A stretch of DNA of 64,000 nucleotides, taken from the NCBI RefSeq assembly GCF_910592395.1, contig NC_088317.1, forward strand, positions 9,240,001 to 9,304,000, read 5' to 3'. A program made the translations under genes and the position numbers. Within the stretch, counting starts at the first letter, position 1, and each line of letters begins with the position of its first letter. Below, piece by piece: positions 57,835-64,000 of the stretch. The notes beneath the pieces are model-generated. The model did no database searches. It saw only the letters and a program-made list of their open reading frames with translations, and was not told where the DNA came from. This stretch comes from Lineus longissimus (Eukaryota > Nemertea > Pilidiophora > Heteronemertea > Lineidae).

Positions 57835-58500
57835 ATGTCAGGACTAAAACCACCAGCGCAGTTAAGCCTTGAAGGCAATCTTCAAGCTAACTACCGAAAT
57901 TGGATACGTTCATTCGAAGTCTACAGCATAGCATCGGGTGTCGCCGATAAAGCTGAGGTGGTCCAGTGTAACGTCTTCCTTCACGTTGCCGGACCGGAGG
58001 CCCAAAAGGTTCACGCCACGATGGAGTTCGCCGAGGCAGACGTGGACCAGATCGCGCCACTGAAGGCGAAATTCGCCGCATTCTGTGAAGGGAAACGGAA
58101 CATCACAGTTATCCGGTACCAATTCAATTCTCGGACGCAGAAAGACGGCGAATCATTTGACTCATTTCTCACGGAGTTGAAACAACTTATCAAGGACTGT
58201 GAATTTGGCGACGCTCTACGAGACTCTCTACTCAGAGACCGGGTCGTTTGCGGCATCCGTGACGAGACCACGCGCGATAAACTTCTGCAGACCGAGGACC
58301 TTACCCTGGAGAAGTGCGTCAATACGTGTCGCATTAGCGAATCAAGCGCTAATCAACTTAAGGCGCTGACTGATACGAAAGAAAAAGACGTCGACGCCGT
58401 CGGAAGATCATTCCAAAATAGTGCGGTCGCGGCTCCCACGATCGCAGCCGAAACAAACATCGCGGAACATTTGACAAACGATCACAATCCGAAAAATGTG
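57835..58500 (+). CDS. Gypsy gag (capsid part)
   Basis: Starts MSGLKPPAQLSLEGN at 57835. Retrotransposon gag core: NYRNWIRSFEVYSIASG, YQFNSRTQKDGESFDSFLTE, FGDALRDSLLRDRVVCGIRD and KLLQTEDLTLEKCVNTC, all typical of Mag-like Gypsy elements. The nucleocapsid zinc knuckles (CGNCG...CPAYGKECGYC...NHF...C) are encoded right after, but in the -1 frame. The change falls near the A-run at 58493-58497 (ccgaaaaatg). Either this is a programmed -1 frameshift or a one-base mutation. Capsid assembles the particle in which reverse transcription happens. Confidence 0.85.
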
Positions 58501-60180
58501 GAAACTGTGGCGGACAAGCTCATGCTGACTACACACAATGTCCGGCATACGGCAAGGAATGCGGATATTGCCGCCGCATGAACCACTTCAAAGCATCTTG
58601 CCGCACACTGGCAAGATCAGAGAAACAATGCGTACGTCCTCAAGCTCCATCGTCATCGAGCATTCATGACGTAACCCTGGAATCACGTAATAACGGTAGG
58701 CCTACCACAGAATTCTATCATTGCAATTATGAGCCAGACTTTCATGGTCCCCACGTGGACACGCTATTCATCGGCGAGGTATCAGTTACACCAGCCAACT
58801 ACGTCGGATGGCATGAAACATTTACCATTCAAGGACAATCCATATCGTTCAAACTCGATACCGGCAGCGAGGCCGACATTATACCGTTACAGTTTTTCAA
58901 GAAACTGAACGCAACACACACACCCCCAAAGTGCCGATTAGTATCATATTCGGGGCATAGGATTACGCCTGTCGGCGAAACTGTCTTGAATCTTAACGGA
59001 TTGGACGTCACCTTTCAAATCCTTGACAATGCCCAACCAATTCTAGGCCGTGATACGTGCGATAAACTGAACTTAGTGAAGCGCATACATTCAATATCGC
59101 AAATCAATGATTTCGAGGATGTCTTTCAAGGATTGGGATGTATTCAGAGCAACTACCATCTTTTCACAGATCCGACCGTTGAGCCGTCCGTCGATCCACC
59201 TCGTAAAATCCCGTACGCGATTGAGGACGTCGTCAAAACCGAACTGGATCGAATGGAGGACCTGAAAGTAGTGATCAAAGAAAACGAACCAACCCCATGG
59301 GTCAATAGTATGACTGTCGATCGAAAACAAAACAATAAGGTGAGAATTTGCATTGATCCATCCAAACTGAACAAAGCGATTCGCAGAGCTCACCATCCAA
59401 CGAAAACAGTTGAGGAAATCGCAGCACGCATGCCCGGCTCAAAGATATTTAGTACACTCGACGCTGAATCAGGTTTTTGGCAAATTGGCCTTGATGAGCA
59501 AAGTTCAAAGCTCTGTACCTTCAACACGCCGTGGGGACGCTACCGTTTCCTTCGGTTACCATTTGGTATATCCACGAGTGGTGACATTTTCAATAAAGTC
59601 ATGTCGGATTTATTTGGTGACCTCGAAGGGGTTGAGATTGTCGTCGATGACATCATCGTACACGGCCGCACACAAGCCGAGCACGATAATCGCCTACGCA
59701 CCGTACTGGAGCGAGCACGCGCAGTAGGGTTAAAACTCAACCCCGCTAAAACGAAAATAGGCCTCAGCGAAGTTGACTACGTCGGACATATATTTTTAGG
59801 TAATGGCCTAAAGGTCAGCCAGGATCGCGTAAGTGACATCACCAACATGCCGACACCGTCATGTAAAGAGGACATTAGGAGATTCATCGCCATGGTGGGA
59901 TATCTTGCGAAATTCATCCCCAACCTCTCACAAGAAACGAAACCACTACGTCAAGTCCTCAAAGAAAAAGTTGAATTTCATTGGGAGGATCTCCAAGACC
60001 GAGCATATAAGAGACTGAAACGTTTGATCACAAACACGCCCGTGCTGAGTTTCTATGATGTCAATAAACCCATCACGCTTCAGGTTGATGCCAGTAAATC
60101 TGGATTAGGCGCAGCCTTAATTCAAGACAGTCATCCAGCGTTCGGATCTAAGGCCCTGGATGAAACGCAATCTATGTACG
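58500..60180 (+). CDS. Gypsy nucleocapsid, protease, reverse transcriptase, start of RNase H
   Basis: A continuous frame. Order: CCHC knuckles (58500-58610), aspartic protease with LDTGSEADIIP (about 58850), reverse transcriptase with WVNSMTVDRKQNNKVRICID, RFLRLPFGISTSGDIFNKVM and the catalytic VDDIIVHG (about 59640), thumb LNPAKTKIGLSEVDYVGH, then RNase H with LQVDASKSGLGAALIQ (about 60085). It stops being coding at the solo LTR insertion at 60181; the residues after that in the same frame belong to the LTR. The RNase H continues at 60832. Confidence 0.9.
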
Positions 60181-60831
60181 TGTCACAAAAGCAGTCTGGG
60201 AGAAATTGTGACCATTCAGCTTTAAGGGGTCAGCCATGTTGTTTTTTTAGTGGAGAGTAGATGTGAATTTTGTGGATAGGATACTTGGGGTAAGTGTCCC
60301 AATGTGTGATTATTGTTTGTAAACATGTCTATCATCCATTGGTCCTTCATTAGTTGGGTCTTAGTTTCCCTAGCTCTTCTTATGAGGAGAAGTTTACCTA
60401 GCTGGTGTGTGCAAGGTGTGTGTATTAGTGTAAGCCAATGTAGTGCTTTGTGACACAGGCTGTATAGGGCCTAGTATGTATTGTGTGTATGGTGGCATAC
60501 AGTTTGTAGAGAAGCTGTCAGACTATTTGTGTAAGTGGAGCTCCAGGGTTGTTGTGGTCAAGTTGAATGCCACAGTACGGCGGTAGTAAAGTGTTTAGTG
60601 TTTAGTGTGTAGGTCAGCTCACATTTGTAGTTAAAGCTGAACCGCCCAATTATTGCTGGACATGGAAGACTATGTTGGATGTTTATGTGTATAAGGTCAT
60701 TGTACATATTGTGAAACTAAAGGTTGTAGATATTGTACATTTCAGTCCCTCTACAATAAAGAAGGAGATTCTGTGGAGAACGTAGCCCTGTCTTTCTGTT
60801 GGCCGCGGGTGATGAGGGCCCGTCCGCGACA
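60181..60831 (+). mobile_element. Solo LTR of a different retrotransposon, 651 bp
   Basis: Begins tgtcacaaaag and ends gcgaca (TG...CA with short tgtc/gaca ends), flanked by the 5-bp duplication gtacg (60176-60180, 60832-60836). Contains aataaa at about 60754, an apparent LTR polyadenylation signal. The RNase H reading of the host element resumes directly behind it. A TG/CA block with 5-bp duplication and no internal region is the mark of LTR-LTR recombination. Confidence 0.88.
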
Positions 60832-62495
60832 GTACGCCGTCATTGAGAAAGAATTGCTCGCGATTTGTTTCAGATGTAAGAAATTCCATGATTACGTCTA
60901 CGGAAAAGGCCCGATAACAATAGAGACAGATCATAAGCCACTACTGGCAATCATGACAAAGCCCATACATCAACTCTCAGCCCGTATGCAACGCATGAGG
61001 TTACGCCTACAGCACTATGATCTGAAACTGGTATACCGCCCGGGACGCGAAATGTTTCTAGCTGACACTCTATCACGCGCATTCGTATCCGACACCAACC
61101 CGCAAGACCTATTCGATGACAAAATCGAGGTCAACTTGCTGAACATTGCCAGTCACATCAGCGATGCCAAATTAGAGGAGTTTAAATCTGCCACGGACGC
61201 AGACCCAACTCTACAGTCTCTAAAAAACACTGTGATGCAAGGCTGGCCAGATGACAAACAGGATGTACCACTTGAACTAACTCCATACTTCCCGTATCGC
61301 GACGAAATCACATTAGCGGACAACCTGTTGCTCAAAGGCGATCGTCTCGTAGTACCAGAGACATTGCGCGCAAACTTGCTCAAACGAATTCATGAAACTC
61401 ATATGGGCATCGTTAAATCAAAACAATTGGCCCGAGACATTCTGTTCTGGCCCGGAATGGGTCAACAAATTGAGGATACCGTATCACGCTGTACCGCCTG
61501 CCAGACAGCGAGGAAATCCCAACCGGCTGAACCTATGATACCACATGACATTCCAGACCTCCCGTGGAGTAAAGTCACAACTGATATGTTTGAATATCGG
61601 AGCAAGGAATATTTGCTGACTGTGGATTACTTCTCTAAGTTTCCGGAAGTGTGCATTCTTCCCACGCTGACAAGCCAGTCTATTATTACGGCTCTCAAAG
61701 CATCGTTCAGCAGATTTGGCATCCCTAATGACGTCATCACCGATAATGGGCCTCAATTTTCAAGCCGCGAGTTCTCCAATTTCTCCAAGGCCTGGGGATT
61801 CCGCCATACCACCAGCAGCCCTGGTTACCCCCAGTCTAATGGACAGGTTGAACGCGCTATTCAGTCAATAAAGGACATCTTCAAGAAATGCGAACAATCA
61901 TGCGATGATCCCAGCATAGCGTTACTTAATTTCCGCAACACACCACTCGACGGGGTTGGACAATCTCTGGCGCAACTGTTAATGTCACGCCGATTGAATT
62001 CGAAATTGCCAATTCTCCCCAATCTCTTGAAACCAAAAGTGGTAGATAACGCTATGAGAAGCTCACAGACCGTCAAAACCGCCAGAAACAGTATTATGAC
62101 AAGCGTGTTAGTAATAGCACAAATGCTGACATCCATCCTGGAGATGCAGTTCGTTTCAGGACCTTGAGAGGACAGTGGAAATATGGGACGGTGCAAGACA
62201 AACTGCCTGATGTGCCAAGGAGCTATAACATTCAAACCCCCGAGGGTAAATCGTTCAGACGTAACCGCCGTCACATGTTTCAAACCCGCAAAATAACATT
62301 CCCAACGAAGGGACTCGCCCACGTGTAATGTATACGTCTGGGGACCCGCCTCATGCGCCTGCGAATGATCACACTGATGTCAACGTGGCCCCACAGGCTG
62401 CAGTTGCTGAGCCCATTCCAACCATAAACAACACCCCGGGATATGTTACAAGGAGTGGGCGAACAAGCAAGCCACCTGATAAACTAGATCTCTAG
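60832..62495 (+). pseudogene. Gypsy RNase H (end) and integrase, with frameshifts
   Basis: Resumes with YAVIEKELLAICF and ITIETDHKPLLAIM (RNase H). The integrase zinc domain HETHMGIVKSKQLARDILFW then CTACQ lies at 61390-61505. The catalytic triad is visible: TTDMFEY (Asp, ~61580), VITDNGPQFSSREF (Asp, ~61738) and NGQVERAIQSIKD (Glu, ~61850). After about 62050 the C-terminal domain reads in another frame (QYYDKRV, GDAVRF, GTVQDKLPD to about 62328), and a further frame carries the typical end YVTRSGRTSKPP with a stop at 62495. So there are two indels near 62053 and 62330. Integrase joins the cDNA to host DNA; this copy is probably inactive. Confidence 0.85.
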
Positions 62496-62693
62496 CAAGA
62501 CCAGCCATGAAACATAAACACTTCTTATAATTATCATAAACAAACACTTGTGTGCCGGTACAGGCATCTGGCATGTTATGCAAATTCGTGGAAGTTCCAT
62601 TTTATTTGGTTTGTGAGTTATACTTAGATTTAGGTTAGAAGTTTATGTAATAGTCAGTGCTTCATTGGTAAAAGAACACTTTAGAAGGAAAGA

Positions 62694-62836
62694 TGTAATG
62701 TATGCTACCTGACGAGGAATGCCGAGTGGTTTCATGAATATGTATGAATGTGTAGCTGGTGAGTTTGTTACCTATTTGTAGTCTCCAGTAATACAGTAAC
62801 TATCACACAAATCACTTCGTTGCGTTATATCTTACA
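62694..62836 (+). repeat. Gypsy 3' LTR
   Basis: Second copy of the 143-bp LTR; agaaggaaaga purine tract just upstream. Confidence 0.93.
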
Positions 62837-62841
62837 CACAG

Positions 62842-63200
62842 TACATGATACATACATGGACATGGTAGGTCATCAGTACACTACACTTCATAAATGTAGC
62901 TAGCTACAGCCAGCCAGTAGAGTCAGCTGTAGCTGTGTAGGTTCTATGTGCATCTGCATAGGGCCTATGCATGCAGGCATGACAGGCAGTGGTACTGGTA
63001 GTGGTAGGCCTAGGCCTATGCCTTGTATGGTGATGTGGTTGTAGCAGCCTAGTATGACAGTCTGCATGGTCTAGTCTTGTGTCGTATGACTTCAATGGTT
63101 ATGGCAATTCCACTTGGCATTATTGGCATTGCCATACAAGTCTGCTCTCGTCTGAGCCTTATACATGTTAGACAGGTTACGCACGTTAGCTTGCAAAACA
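62842..63200. other. Unassigned sequence right of the Gypsy element
   Basis: Rich in gcctaggcctatgc-like words, a host-genome signature. No gene recognised. Confidence 0.4.
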
Positions 63201-63229
63201 AACCATGCTCAAGCCCAAGGCCACTGCCA

Positions 63230-64000
63230 GTTGTATTGATAATATTCAATGACTTTATAAGGTGCCGAAGATTGAAGAAAGATGCAGTGCCTACCATATC
63301 TCCAAAAACCTTCCATTGAGGCGTGTATCATCAGAGATCGAGTTAGAGAATGGGTCTGATGAATCTAGGCCTAGCACAACCAGTGGTGTTGTTTGTCATA
63401 TCAGCTTACAAGAAAAGAGATAGGAAAAGGGTAAGGTTTATGTTCATGCCCTGAAAACATTGCATTTTGTTGTATGGCCTGCCATGTCCTTTATCAATTT
63501 TATATAGACAGACTTCCTTACGCCACAGTTTTTTTTTCTTTCAGTTATTGTTACAGGTGCTAGATGATAACAAGCCTGCAGCCACTGATGAGCAGCATAA
63601 TACGTCTAATGTATATCTACCAAATGAGCCTGACTCAGATCTGTATATCAAACTCTGTACCTGAAGTCAAATCACCTCTAATGTCCACGCAAATACCTTT
63701 GCCACAACAAGAGGCATTTACTCCAATCATTCCGAGATCCGAGCCAAGATCAAGAGGTAATTGATTAAATACCGTACTTTCAAATGATCATTACCAGCCC
63801 TGCACATTACAATTTTGGAATCTCATTAATACCAAGATACTGGTGCATTGGACTTAGCAAAAGGTGATTGGATGACAGAGACATATTATCACTACTGAAA
63901 TCAAACAGACATGAAATGCAGACAACTGTACAATCAAAAGCAACTGAGTGCAACACAGCTGAACTGCCTCCATTGACTCTGTTGCCTCCCAAAAGATGCC
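63230..64000 (+). pseudogene. Possible THAP-domain gene remnant at the window edge
   Basis: At 63250-63315 the sequence reads NDFIRCRRLKKDAVPTI, strongly resembling the C-terminal end of a THAP zinc finger (the F...RLK..AVPTIF pattern). A second candidate exon starts after a strong polypyrimidine acceptor at 63544 and ends at a gtaatt donor at 63757. A third open stretch begins near 63881 (DILSLLKSNRHEMQTTVQ) and runs off the window. The three pieces do not form one clean frame and the Cys/His half of the THAP is not seen, so this may be a decayed P-element-like or THAP gene. Confidence 0.3.

Larger units (their letters stand above)
57646..62836 (+). mobile_element. Gypsy LTR retrotransposon with nested solo LTR
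   Basis: Two 143-bp LTRs (57646-57788 and 62694-62836), both TG...CA, differ at about three positions. A 5-bp target duplication cacag flanks the element (57641-57645, 62837-62841). A primer-binding site begins tggtgtcagagac directly after the left LTR, and an agaaggaaaga purine tract precedes the right one. Gene order is gag, protease, RT, RNase H, integrase, as in Gypsy. A 651-bp solo LTR (60181-60831) splits RNase H. Few LTR differences indicate fairly recent insertion. Confidence 0.93.

Noticed and set aside
60181-60260. End of the 58578-60260 frame and start of the 60773 frame as genuine protein ends
   Set aside because: Both lie in the solo LTR (60181-60831); the true RNase H sequence stops at 60180 and resumes at 60832.

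Overview
This is a eukaryotic genomic window, almost certainly from a marine invertebrate. Intron-split host exons with GT/AG borders, long AT-rich introns and nested DNA and RNA transposons fill nearly all of it. The mix (DIRS, Gypsy with CCHC gag, L2/CR1-type and jockey-type LINEs, piggyBac, PIF/Harbinger, Polinton-like genes, frequent taggccta-type words) fits an echinoderm, hemichordate or lancelet best. A lophotrochozoan cannot be excluded. There is no bacterial-style operon, CRISPR array, tRNA or rRNA gene that I could support.

The one well-supported host gene is a type II (delta/eta-like) diacylglycerol kinase on the minus strand. Four consecutive coding exons are visible: 32104-32210 (end of the first C1 domain), 30224-30352 (second C1), 29577-29756 (C1 end plus linker to the catalytic domain) and 14754-14945 (catalytic core with the GGDG motif). 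The last intron, about 14.6 kb, is swollen by transposons. The remaining exons are not seen in the window. A decayed THAP-like gene may lie at the right edge.

Layout: 0.1-2.2 kb is a hairpin-ended repeat. 2.7-3.3 kb is a Myb/SANT-like gene of Harbinger type. 3.5-10.4 kb is a five-gene remnant of a Polinton-like virus, with an F54H12.2-type probable capsid gene and an adenain-type protease, both split by insertions of one repeat family. 11.6-13.9 kb is a degenerate repeat carrying an L2/CR1 LINE. 14.7-32.2 kb is the DGK gene, its introns holding a hairpin repeat, a 3.6 kb LINE inserted into an old satellite, a Mutator-like foldback, several MITEs and a 145-bp tandem array. 32.8-39.3 kb is a DIRS retrotransposon with inverted terminal repeats and a nested Harbinger-type foldback. 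42.8-45.1 kb is an apparently complete piggyBac. 48.1-49.1 kb is a decayed gene resembling a Polinton protein. 49.3-54.6 kb is a second piggyBac with one stop codon, itself carrying a minisatellite foldback and a hairpin repeat. 55.0-56.4 kb is a Harbinger foldback whose ends are built of GGCGAAT words. 57.6-62.8 kb is a Gypsy LTR element with a nested solo LTR.

The most interesting signal is the repeat family seen at 6.4, 9.2, 17.6, 40.2, 53.3 and 57.2 kb. Its ~302-bp internal unit repeatedly carries a string matching most of the CTCF consensus plus clustered AGGTCA nuclear-receptor half-sites, so this family may have spread insulator or receptor sites through the genome. Its ends (GGCC hairpin plus GCTCACC on the left; GAC microsatellite, hairpin and GGTGAGC on the right) look like those of Helentron-associated (HINE-like) elements.
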